Source of the DNA: Chloroflexota bacterium
GTDB taxonomy: Bacteria; Chloroflexota; Anaerolineae; Anaerolineales; Villigracilaceae
Direction of reading: 5' to 3'
DNA: 64,000 nt
Assembly (NCBI GenBank): GCA_013112685.1
Contig: JABFGC010000001.1
Coordinates: 1,302,001 to 1,366,000, forward strand
Position 1 is the stretch's first letter, and the number at the start of each line of letters is the position of its first letter. Under the pieces are notes generated by a model, which saw only the letters and a program-made list of their open reading frames with translations, made no database searches and was not told where the DNA came from. Made by a program: the position numbers and the translations under genes. Shown in pieces: positions 44,783 to 54,235 of the stretch.

Positions 44783-44873
44783 TTACTCACGTTACGCAGT
44801 TCCTTCTCCCTCACCCCTTCACCCCTCTCCCACTGGGAGAGGGGACGGGGGCGAGGGTGCGTAAGGTGAGTTA
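44783..44873. repeat. Repeat family B, copy 3
   Basis: It ends 1 bp from the stop codon of the giant secreted protein. TTACTCACGTTACGCAGTTC and GTGCGTAAGGTGAGTTA are the inverted ends; the core is CCCCTCTCCC-ACT-GGGAGAGGGG. It is a near-identical inverse copy of 38865-38959. Confidence 0.85.
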
Positions 44874-44874
44874 T

Positions 44875-47800
44875 TTATGGGGCTGGCTGCGGGCAAGCCG
44901 CGCCGCCGGCAGTGTTTAGATAACCGCCTCCGCCGGTAGCCACCGTGTTGCTCGCGAGGATGGTCGTGACCGCGTTGCCGTTCGCGATCAGGAAGTTCTG
45001 CACGGCGGTATTATCGTTGTTTGCGCCTGCATAACCGGGCATGCGCACGGTCGTGAGTTGCCGCTGGCGCATGCGTAAGTCCACGCCGCCGTTGGCTTCG
45101 TTCGCCGCGTTGGTGAGCGTGTTGTTCCTCACATCCAGGCAGGCGACCAACGCGTCCGTCGGAAGCGTCCCGATGTTGAAGTGGACGCCGTGGAACGAGA
45201 CGATTGTGGCGTCGGGGTTGGAAACCGTGTTGCCGGTCATGGTCACATTGAACGCCGCATTGCCTTCCCCGGCAAGGATGAGGATGCCGTCGTTATGGAA
45301 CTGGCGCACCAGGTTGTTGGTGATCAGCACCGTATGCGAACCGCCCGCACCGTGCGCTTCCACGTCAATGCCGGAGGCGTTCAAGGAGCCGGAACTGTTC
45401 ACTGCCGGGTCGCCAATGACGTTGTTCGAGATCGTGCCGCTGAACGTGCCGGTGCCGCTTCCCTTATTGACATGGATCGCGCCGCCGGAGTTGTTGCCCA
45501 CCAGCGGGTTGGCGACCGTGCCGTTGTTCAGGATGTCGTAGGTGAATGTGCCATTGAAGGACGCGGCAAGGATGAAGAGTCCCTGACCCAGACCGATGGG
45601 ATGCCCGCCGGTCCACAAGTTGCCGCTGAAGGTCAGGTCCACTGTGGGTGAACCGAGCAGGCTGACGTTGAGGTGATCGCCGCCATGCGCCGAGAAGGTG
45701 TTGTTGGTCACGTTGAGCGTGGCATTGCCGCCTCCGATCTCGATGAGGATGCCGTCGTCGCCCTGGGCGTTACCGGTGTTGTGGATACTGCTGTTGCTGA
45801 TCGTCAACGTCAGCGTACCGGTGGTGTTGTCCACGCTGATGTTGCGCTGGTAGCCGCCCGAGATCGCCGAATTCGTGATAGCGGATGTGCCAGAGAGTTC
45901 AGCAAACAGGATACTGCCATCATTGAACGGCGTAGCGACATTCGTGCCGTTGACGCCGCTCACGACGCTGTTATTGAGGTTGAAGCCGTTCACGCTCGTG
46001 CCGCGGATGCCGTAGTTGGAGTGGTCGTGGATGTACATGCGCGTGAGTGATACGCCCGCCGCGTTGTTGAGTACGATGCCTGTGCCGACGGGCGTTGCGC
46101 CGGAGTCATCCGCGCCGGTCATGTTCTGGATCACGCCGCCCGAACAACCGCCTGTATTTGCATCGGTACACGTCCCGCCGCTTCCTGTGACGGTGAACGT
46201 GCCGGTCGTGTTGTCGAGGACGATGCCTCTCGAGCCGCCGTTCGCATTGACCATGGTCAGGCTGATCGTGCCGCCCGAACTGGATAGATTGACCGCCGCC
46301 GCGTTGGACGTGGTCACGCTTACTTCATTGACCGTAAGGCTGGTCGCGCCGCTGGCGCTGAGTCCCTGCGTGCCGGGGGCGGGCTGGATGTTCAAGCCGC
46401 GCACCGCGTCGCTGGTTGCCATGGCGACGTTGCCCTCGATAACGGGCCGCGTCCCGTTGATGCTCGGACGCGCGATGGTGCCGATCGGCGGTGTGATGCC
46501 GAAGAGCGCGTCGAAGGTCGTGCCGGTCACGCCCTGCCCGATGAGCCATTCGTCCGTGTTGAGCGTAATGCCAGTGGTGGCTGTGCCAGTGTAGACAAAG
46601 ATGCGATGCGTGGAGGCGTCCACAGCCGCCGCGGAAGCGAGATTGTTGAACGGGCTGTTGAGTGTGCCGGAACCGTTCACGCCCGCCGCCGGGTTGACGA
46701 ACCAGATCACGGGTCCCGCCACGTTGACGGTCACGGTTGCGGGCGCGCCGCACACGGGGGGCGCGGGGTTGCCGCTGTCGCAGACGGTGTAGGTGAAGGT
46801 GACGTTGCCGCTCGCGCCGGGAGGCGGATCGAAGTCGAACGTGCCAGTGGCAGTGTTGAGGTTGCTGATTACGCCGCCCGCGGGCGTGGTCGCGCTCACC
46901 GTGCCGACGGTGAATGTGGCGGTATAACCGCTGTCGCCGGTGTCGGGGTCCGTCGCGCCGGTCAGCAGGCCGGTCAAGCCGGTGATCTTCATGTTGGCTT
47001 GAGCGTTGAAGTTCTTTGCTAGGCCGTCGGCGCGTCGTTGACCGCGTTGACCGTGATGTTGACTGTGTCGGTATCGGCGAGCGCTCCGCCGGAGCCGGTG
47101 TTGCCCCTGGTCGTCTGTGACGATGGTCAGCGTTTCGGAACCGCGCGTCTGGTTGAAGTTGGTGTTGCCCTTGTATTTGAGTCCGTTCAGGGCGTTGTTC
47201 ACTTGAGTCAATGTCCCGGTGATGGTCGCGCTCGAAGTGCCGGAACCGCCGATCGTCGCGCCCGAGCCGGTTGCCGGGGTGATCGTCCCGTTCAACGCGG
47301 AGACAGTCACTTGAATGCTACCCGAAGCCGCGTCGATATCCGCTACGCTCAACGCATTGCTGTTGCCCGAAGAGAAGACCAGGTCGGTATCCTCGTTCAC
47401 GCTCTGCGCGGCAGGAACGGTGTTGACCGGCGCGTCGTTGACTGCCGTCACCGTGATGGTGAAGTTGACTGGCGCGCTTGTGTCTGCCCCGCCGTTGGCA
47501 ACGCCGCCGTTATCCTGCAAAACAACGCTCAGGTTTGCCGAGCCGTTGGCGTTCGCGGCAGGCGTGAAGGACAGCGTGCCATCGGGCGCGATGGAGGGAG
47601 CAACGCTGAACAGGGATGGATTGCTGTTGCTCTGGATGCTAAAGCTCAGGGTTTGTCCGCTTTCATCGGCTGGACCGGCGCTCATGCCCGTTGCCCAAGC
47701 CGCACTGTACGCGCCCGAGTCTTCGTCCACGGTGACATTGCCGCCCGAGGTAAAGCTCGGCGCGTCGTTGACCGCGTCAACTGTAATGTCCACGGTTGCC

Positions 47801-50093
47801 GTGTTGGAATCCGCCTGCCCATCATTGGCTTTGAAAGTGAAACTATCGGGTCCGTTGAAGTTCGCGGCGGGCGTGTAATCCACATCCACCGTGCAGGTGC
47901 TGGGATTGCCAACACAAGTCACAGAACCTAGACTGCCAAGCGATCCGTTCGAAGGACCGCTGACGATGGAGAAGGTCAATGTATCGCCGTCCGCATCGGT
48001 GGCGGAAAGGGTGATGGTCTTGAGCGTATCTTCATTTGTGGATACTGATTGACCACTTGCCACAGGCGCGGCGTTCGGGGGCGTGACGGTGATCGTAAAT
48101 TGCTGCGTCGCGCTCGTGTCCACGCCGCCGTTCGCGGTGCCGCCGTCGTCCATCAGGTACACGCTGACGGTGGCTGAACCCGTCGCGCCGCTGGCAGACT
48201 CGTAAGTCAGGTCGCCGGTGGTCTCGTCAATGTCGGGTTGTGTGGAGAACAGCGCGTTGTTGTCGTTGGACACAAAGAACGTCAGCGTCTGCCCTGATTC
48301 ATTGGCGGGCCCTGCGCTGATGTTGGTTGCGAAACCCGAAACGGTCTGCGGGCCCCGAATCCTGCACAACCGCCTGGTTCGGGCTGGCGGGCAGGTCAAA
48401 ACTCGGAGCGTCGTTGATGCAGGTCACGGTGACAGCGACCGTCGCGGTCGAGCCGCCGGGAGTCAAGGTGTAGGTGAAGTCATCGGTCGGCGAGCCGTCA
48501 TTGCAGGAATTGGCGTTCGGCTCGTAGGTGAGGTCTGCGCCGCCGTTGGTGATGACCACCGTTCCGTTGGCAGGCTGGGTCACCGAGCCAATGCTGATCG
48601 AGCCGCCATCCACGTCGGTATCGTTCGCGAGAACGTTGATCGTCGTCGCGGCGGAATCCTCGTCAACGGTCGCCGCATCATTGACTGCCGCTGGCGGGTC
48701 ATCCACACAGGTGACGTTCACCGCGACGGTGGTAGTCGAGCCGCCGGGAGTCAAAGTATAGGTGAAATCGTCGGTAGGCGAGCCGCCGTTGCAGTAATTG
48801 GCGTCTGGCTCGTAGGTGAGGTCTGCGCCGCTGTTGGTGATGACCACTGTTCCGTTGGCGGGCTGGGTCACCGAGTCAATGCTGATGGAGCCGCCGTCCG
48901 GGTCGAAGTCGTTGACGAGTACGTTGATGGTGTTCGCGCCGGAATCCTCGTTCACGGTCGGGGCATCGGCGATAGCCACAGGCGCATCGTCCACGCAGAC
49001 GACCGTCACCGCGACCGTAGCGGTCGAACCGCCGGGGTTGAGGCTGTAGGTGAAGTCATCGGTGGGTGAGCCGTCATTGCAGTAACCTGCATTGGGCTGG
49101 TAGGTGAGGTCTCCGCCGTTATTGACAACAGTGCCATTCGCAGGTTGGGTCACCGACCCAATGGTGAAGGGGTCGCCGTCCGCGTCGGAATCGTTGGTCA
49201 GCACGTCGAAGGTTGTCGCGGAGGCGTCCTCCGCCACGCCGCGAGCGTCGTTCACTGCGACAGGCGGATCATCCAAGCAGGTGACGGTCACCGCGACGGT
49301 GGCAGTCGAACCGCCGGGATCGAGGGTATAAGTAAACGTATCGGTTGGCGTACCGTTGTTGCAGTAGTTCGCATCCGGTTCGTACGTGAGGCTGAGCCCG
49401 TCGCCCGCCACCACAACCGTCCCGTTGGCAGGATCGCTAGCGGAAGCGATGGTGAAGGGATCGCTGTCCGGGTCGAAGTCGTTGGCGAGAACGTTGATGG
49501 TGTTCGCGCCGGAATCCTCCGCCACACTTGCCGTATCGTTCACCGCCACCGGCGGCTGATTGCAGGGCTGGACGGTATACGTGAAATACATGCCCTGATT
49601 GCGTTTGCCCGTGAAGGGTGTGCCATCCGCCCAGGCATCCTCTGCTTTGTATTTCCCGGTTTTCAGCACATAGGCGTGGGCAGAGAGATACAACGTGTTT
49701 CCAAAGCCGCTGAGCGGGATCTCGTACGTAAACGAAGAGACGCCGGAGTGGGCGCTTCGATAAGGGAATTGACCGATCTTGGGAATGCCCTTGTTGGTAA
49801 CCGGTATGCCCGCCAGGGAATTCGCCACCGCCAGGTCGGTTTGCTTGAGCGTCCAGTTCGGGACTGTGGCATAGGTGACGTAGAGTGTGGTCTCATCGTT
49901 TGCGACCGTCACCGTCCCCGTGTTGATATTCATCTTGAGATTCCTCAGCAGGGGCACAACGGCGGGAGTCCCGCAGTACGGTCCCCACCGTGAGGGCGGG
50001 CGCGTTGACCCCGCTCGCGGCGCCGTTGCTGGCTGGGACAAACGCGCTGACAGTCAGGGCGACAACAATCAACAATGCAGATAATTTGGACAT
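44875..50093 (-). CDS. Giant secreted Ig-like repeat and beta-helix protein (four apparent indels)
   Basis: About 1,738 residues reconstructed. It begins MSKLSALLIVVALTVSAFVP, a Sec signal. Then come a unique domain (to about 49560), four tandem 94-96-residue cadherin-like/Big domains with a Cys pair each (YCNxGxPTDxFTYxLxPGGS...VTC, 49550-48420), further VCBS/cadherin-like domains (48400-47030), and a right-handed parallel beta-helix (46720-44950; many NNTF/NNV turns). It has no LPXTG or T9SS tail. Indels at 49983-49986, 48350-48356, 47104-47107 (+1 each) and about 47022 (-1). It is probably a cell-surface adhesin or fibre, encoded with collar proteins. Confidence 0.75.
48410..49560 (-). repeat. 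Four tandem 282-288-bp repeats inside the giant gene
   Basis: The Cys codon of each VTC motif recurs at about 49277, 48995, 48707 and 48419, giving periods of 282, 288 and 288 bp. DNA identity between copies is visibly high, for example GTCGAGCCGCCGGGAGTCAA in two copies. They could recombine and change copy number. Confidence 0.8.
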
Positions 50094-50137
50094 CTTCTTT
50101 CCCTTTCTCTAAAAATAGGGCGGTCTACGGCAGGGGC

Positions 50138-50458
50138 TCACGCGAAAATTGCCTCGTAACGCATGCGTCCCGCTTCGGGACCGAGAGGCACAATAAACAG
50201 ATCGAACGCGCCCAACTGAGCGTGTTCAAGACGGTAGATATGTTGGGCAAGATATTGGGAACTGACGGGTCCCAGAAAGTGGAGCGAAAACGGCTGTCTC
50301 GCTGCAGGTGCGGCGCGCTCAGGGCGGCGCATCGAGTCCGCCTCTGTCACGTTGACCAATTCCAGGTCCACAGACCCGCTCCCGTTAAGTTGGATGCGAA
50401 ACGTCTGGTTGATGCAGGGGAGAAAATCGGCGCTTTGCAATTTATCCAGCGAAGTCAT
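50138..50458 (-). CDS. DUF6916-like protein
   Basis: The 106-residue protein ends with FSLHFLGPVSSQYLAQHIYR, LEHAQLGAFDLFIVPLGPEA, GRMRYEAIFA, matching the pattern I associate with DUF6916 (FSLxFxGP...LxQxxYxLEHxxLGxxxLFLVP...YEAVF). That family has no known function and is typically found next to tail-collar genes. It overlaps the upstream GNAT gene and precedes the giant gene by 44 bp. Confidence 0.65.
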   Translation of the reverse strand: MTSLDKLQSADFLPCINQTFRIQLNGSGSVDLELVNVTEADSMRRPERAAPAARQPFSLHFLGPVSSQYLAQHIYRLEHAQLGAFDLFIVPLGPEAGRMRYEAIFA

Positions 50459-50972
50459 ATTCCTCCAACTCCGGCGCGGGCGTCCATTTCATCAGGAAAT
50501 ACACGCCTCTTTCCTCAGCCATACAAAAACCCAGCCGTTCATACAAACGCAAGGCTGAGTTGAATCGCTCCACGTGGATGGTGACAGGTAAAGCGTTCTC
50601 TGCGGCTTCCGCCATGATCCGGTTCAGCAGGGAGGAGCCGATCCCGTTTCCGCGATATTCGGGCAGCAACGAGATGTCCATGATGCGGAGTTCATTTTTT
50701 CTTCTATGAATGTACAACCGTCCGATTGGCTGTTCCCCCAACTGGATGATCTGGAATTCAGCCCCCGGATAATTGTCTGTGTAATATCGAGTTTGCGCAT
50801 TGAACTGCATCCGCAGGAAGGCTTCTTTTTGGGCTTCATCCCAGTTCACAAGCCGCATCTCATCCGCCCGTGTGCTGGAATAAACAGCAAGCAGGAACTC
50901 TGCATCTTCCGCTCTAATCGCCCGCAGATGGATTGGCACGGCCTTTCTTTCTCGATTGGCGTGAGCCTTCAC
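50442..50972 (-). CDS. GNAT-family N-acetyltransferase
   Basis: The 176-residue protein has the GNAT acetyl-CoA site ISLLPEYRGNGIGSSLLNRI (Q/RxxGxG/A type, R-G-N-G-I-G) and the C-terminal strand FNSALRLYERLGFCMAEERG. It transfers an acetyl group to an unknown amine, perhaps a protein N-terminus or lysine. It is the first gene of the minus-strand operon containing the DUF6916-like, giant and collar genes, and overlaps the next gene by 17 bp. A perfect -10 box lies at 51032-51037. Confidence 0.85.
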   Translation of the reverse strand: MKAHANRERKAVPIHLRAIRAEDAEFLLAVYSSTRADEMRLVNWDEAQKEAFLRMQFNAQTRYYTDNYPGAEFQIIQLGEQPIGRLYIHRRKNELRIMDISLLPEYRGNGIGSSLLNRIMAEAAENALPVTIHVERFNSALRLYERLGFCMAEERGVYFLMKWTPAPELEEYDFAG

Positions 50973-51031
50973 TTACCCTCATGCCGCTCTATAAAGATAA
51001 ATAAGGGAAAAAATATCAGATATTGTTTTTC

Positions 51032-51059
51032 ATTATAAGCAGTCTTAACAAAAATGCAA
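51032..51059 (-). promoter_or_regulatory. Sigma-70-type promoter of the GNAT/collar operon
   Basis: On the minus strand TTGCAT (51054-51059), 16 bp, TATAAT (51032-51037). The transcript would start about 55 bp before the GNAT start codon. Confidence 0.6.
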
Positions 51060-51703
51060 GCCCCCAAAAATGGGATTCATAAAATCAAGGTTTGTTCTTT
51101 GTGCGCAGCCGCACGAACATCGCGGCGCTTGCTATAAAAAGTTGCGAGGAATCCGTCCAGTTTGTGAAATTTACATGCAAAACGTTGTTGAGAGCCTGCC
51201 TTGCTGTGATAAATCGCACAGAGTCGGGTTGCGGGAAGAAGCGGGGAAATAAATTCAAATAATTTTCAAAGGATTTAAAAGAACAATTTTGATAATGTAT
51301 CTTTGGCGGAACCAACCCCGTAATTCAGCGCGCCTGCCAGGAGTGTGTTTATGGAATGAAAAAATCGGCTCACGGTCTGTGATGCAGGGAACGGGGTATT
51401 GTGGTCACAATTGCGGTTACGCTGGCAGGGGGCAGGCATGGTGATGGATCGTAATGTCATTGTGCAGGGGTTTGTGGTCAGTACCCCAGCCTGGGTGCTG
51501 GACTATTTGTTTAATTACGCCGCTTCAACCGCCCGGATGAATTGTATGTGACCCATGGAGTTTAGCCGCCCGTGAAGCATTCCACGACCTAGCGGAGACG
51601 AATTCAAAAATAATGCAGTCACGCGCAGTTGTTGCATGGGACGAAGAATATTAACAGTGGCACTTTACGTTCTACTTTGCGAAAGACCTGGTACATCGAG
51701 AAA
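51060..51703. other. Noncoding stretch between the collar operon and the polysaccharide cluster
   Basis: About 640 bp, AT-richer than its surroundings up to 51310. Short open frames here lack ribosome sites and recognisable domains. A promoter for the next gene should lie here, for example TTTGATAATG near 51288, but I cannot define it. Confidence 0.5.
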
Positions 51704-53155
51704 ATGAACATATCTCAACTGCCGTTGTTCTTGAAAAAACCGTTTGCCGGCACGCTGGCTTTGTCCAGACAGTTCTTGCAGACTCGATCTCTGCCTGCTG
51801 CGATGGGCTTGCTTCAACTATTGTGGCTGGCTGTGATCGTGGGGACGGGGACGAGCACAAGATACGGTTTGATTCTCGCCCTTGCGATTTTTTCGGTCGC
51901 CGCAACGCTTGCGGTCATCTATCTGCCGGACCGCATCATCCTGAAATTCAAAGAGCCGGTGGACCGGCTGTTCGTCAGCGAAAAACGAACGCTTTTGTCG
52001 CTCGCTCTTGCCGCAATCCTCATCGGCGTTGTTTATGCCGGCATCCAGCACCTGTGGGGCGACGAAAAAGAGAGTTTCAGGGTGGCAACCATCCTTTCCT
52101 CCAATCCGCTTGTCACTGCTTACATGGAAAGCGGGTGGATGATGAATCACCCCCCGCTCATTCCTTTAATATATGGATTCGTTGTCCGGCTGTTCGGAGC
52201 GAATCTGCTGTACCTGCGGCTGGTCTCGGTCTTGTTCCTCGCCGGAGTCCTGGCAGTCACCTATCTTCTGGGGCGTGAACTGTATGGCAGGGACATGGGC
52301 TATCTTGCGCCCATCCTTTTTCTGTCGTTCCCGCTTGTAATCCGGCTGGGCGCTTCCGCCATGCTCGATGTTCAACTGGCGTTTTTCTTCTGCCTTGCGA
52401 TGTGGATGTTGGTCCGCCCGGCGAAACAGCCGTCCGTTTGGCTTGCGTGCGCCGCGGGCGCGGCGGTGGGGCTGGGTCTTTTGACCAAGTACATCATGAT
52501 CTTCATATTCGTGGTCTTGTTCTTTTTCGTTCTGTTACTTCCCAGCTTCCGAAAGATCAAGTTTCACCTTCTCGCCGCGACCCTGGTTTCGGCGTCCATT
52601 TTTGCAGGATGGCTTTCGTACGCCAACTCCATTGGCCTCCTTCCACGCCAGATAGAGAAAATCCTGAATTTCTCCGGCATCTATCATGTGGTCGGGAATT
52701 TGGTGGAGGAGAACCAAGCGCCTCCGTCTCCGTCCGCTCAGCCGGAATCCCAGGGCGAAAGCCTCGACCAGGGGCAGGGGGATCGGATGCAGAGCGGAAT
52801 CCTCCGCCTGGGGCTCGAGTCGCTGTTGACGAGGATTCCCTCCTCCCTGGGCGTCCACTATGCTCCGTTGATCATCCTGGGCATGTTGTATCTGATCAAG
52901 GACAAAAATCCCGCCAACCCGATCGTGCTGCTCTGGATCGGAGCGGTATCCGCCTCCCTCTTTCTTACCTTGCCGGATCACCGGTACTTTTTACCCGTAT
53001 TTCCGGCGATTGCCATTGTGGTCGCCCGCGTACTGCGCCGCTTCCCGGTGTACGCCGAAAGAACGATCATCCTTGGGCTTCTTTTTGAGGCTGGAAATCT
53101 TTACCTGTTTGCCAACTGGATACGGGAAGCCCACTTTTTCCCGTTCGGTCCGTAG
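51704..53155 (+). CDS. PMT/ArnT-type membrane glycosyltransferase
   Basis: A 483-residue protein with about 11 membrane segments. The first extracytoplasmic loop has GDEKESF (acidic pair in the GT39/GT83 fold: D-E), then MNHPPLIPLIYGFVVRLFGA, typical of the dolichyl-phosphate-mannose mannosyltransferase/ArnT superfamily that moves sugars from polyprenyl phosphates outside the membrane. A C-terminal DHRYFLPVFPAIAI block supports this. ATG 51704 (MNISQLPLF) is preferred to the upstream open extension. It opens the surface-glycan cluster. Confidence 0.8.
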   Translation: MNISQLPLFLKKPFAGTLALSRQFLQTRSLPAAMGLLQLLWLAVIVGTGTSTRYGLILALAIFSVAATLAVIYLPDRIILKFKEPVDRLFVSEKRTLLSLALAAILIGVVYAGIQHLWGDEKESFRVATILSSNPLVTAYMESGWMMNHPPLIPLIYGFVVRLFGANLLYLRLVSVLFLAGVLAVTYLLGRELYGRDMGYLAPILFLSFPLVIRLGASAMLDVQLAFFFCLAMWMLVRPAKQPSVWLACAAGAAVGLGLLTKYIMIFIFVVLFFFVLLLPSFRKIKFHLLAATLVSASIFAGWLSYANSIGLLPRQIEKILNFSGIYHVVGNLVEENQAPPSPSAQPESQGESLDQGQGDRMQSGILRLGLESLLTRIPSSLGVHYAPLIILGMLYLIKDKNPANPIVLLWIGAVSASLFLTLPDHRYFLPVFPAIAIVVARVLRRFPVYAERTIILGLLFEAGNLYLFANWIREAHFFPFGP

Positions 53156-53194
53156 TCCCGTTCTTCATATCGCAAAGCATTAGGAGTGAGTCTT

Positions 53195-54235
53195 ATGCGC
53201 TTGTCAGTCATTGTGCCGGTTCATAACGGCGGAGGGGATTTTCGGCATTGCCTGACGGCGCTGTCCAGGTCCACCCGTCTGCCCGATGAGTTGATCGTCG
53301 TGGACGATGCCTCCACGGATGCCTCCGCCCGGGTCGCGTCTGAGTTTGGCGCGCGGGTGATCGCCCAGGGACAGGCCCCGGTGGGACCCGCGAAATCGCG
53401 CAACCGAGGCGCGGAAACCGCCCAAGGGGAGATTCTTGTTTTTATTGATGCCGATGTACAGGTCCATGAAGATGCGCTGGCGGCTTTCGAAGGGTATCTC
53501 ACACGGCAGCCGGAAATCGCCGCCGTGTTCGGTTCGTATGACGATCATCCTCCCCATCGCAGCCCGGTTTCGCTGTACAAGAACCTTCAGCACCATTTTG
53601 TTCACCAGCACGGCAAACGAGACGCATCCACGTTTTGGGCGGGCGCGGGGGCGATCCGGCGGGACGTATTCGCCAAACTCGGCGGCTTCAACGAAACCTA
53701 TGCACAGCCGTCTATCGAAGATATTGAACTGGGCCTGCGGCTCAGGAATTCCGGTTACCGGGTGTGGCTCTGCCCGGATATCCAGGTCACGCACCTGAAG
53801 CGCTGGAACTTCTTCAGTTTATTGCGCTCCGATATTTTTCAGCGGGCGGTTCCGTGGACGCGGTTGATTCTCTCCAGTTCGCATCTTCCCTCTGACCTGA
53901 ACCTTGATCCAAAGAGCCGCGTCAGCGCGCTGTGCGTTTGGGGGATGCTGCTGGGCATCGGGCTTGGATTCTGGCTGCCTGCTGCATGGATGGGCACATT
54001 GCCGTTCCTCGCGCTCTTTCTGATCCTGAATTTTGAATTGTATTATTTTTTCCGTCAACGCGGCGGGTTTCTATTTGCGCTTGCAGGCGCGGCTCTGCAC
54101 GCGTTGTATTTCTGCTACAGCAGCCTTGTGTTTGGACTGCTCTGGGGCGGACATCTCGTCTCGGGGCGCAGAAAGGATGCGCGTTCCATCGTCAGCCCGG
54201 TGGAACTCGTCAAGGAATCCCGCCATGACATCTGA
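53195..54235 (+). CDS. GT2 glycosyltransferase with C-terminal membrane segments
   Basis: The 346-residue protein has the GT-A nucleotide-sugar fold: LSVIVPVHNGGGDFRHCLTA, ELIVVDDASTDAS, DXD-like EILVFIDADVQ, WAGAGAIRRDVFAKLGGFNE, and EDIELGLRLRNSGYRVWL. Two C-terminal hydrophobic stretches (LCVWGMLLGIGLGFWLPAAW; LPFLALFLILNFELYYFF) plus a third anchor it in the membrane. ATG 53195 follows TAGGAG. The next gene starts 11 bp before its stop. Confidence 0.86.
   Translation: MRLSVIVPVHNGGGDFRHCLTALSRSTRLPDELIVVDDASTDASARVASEFGARVIAQGQAPVGPAKSRNRGAETAQGEILVFIDADVQVHEDALAAFEGYLTRQPEIAAVFGSYDDHPPHRSPVSLYKNLQHHFVHQHGKRDASTFWAGAGAIRRDVFAKLGGFNETYAQPSIEDIELGLRLRNSGYRVWLCPDIQVTHLKRWNFFSLLRSDIFQRAVPWTRLILSSSHLPSDLNLDPKSRVSALCVWGMLLGIGLGFWLPAAWMGTLPFLALFLILNFELYYFFRQRGGFLFALAGAALHALYFCYSSLVFGLLWGGHLVSGRRKDARSIVSPVELVKESRHDI

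Noticed and set aside
45041..49993. Plus-strand open frames over the giant gene
   Set aside because: They are mirror images of the repetitive GC-rich coding strand and repeat with the same 288-bp period.
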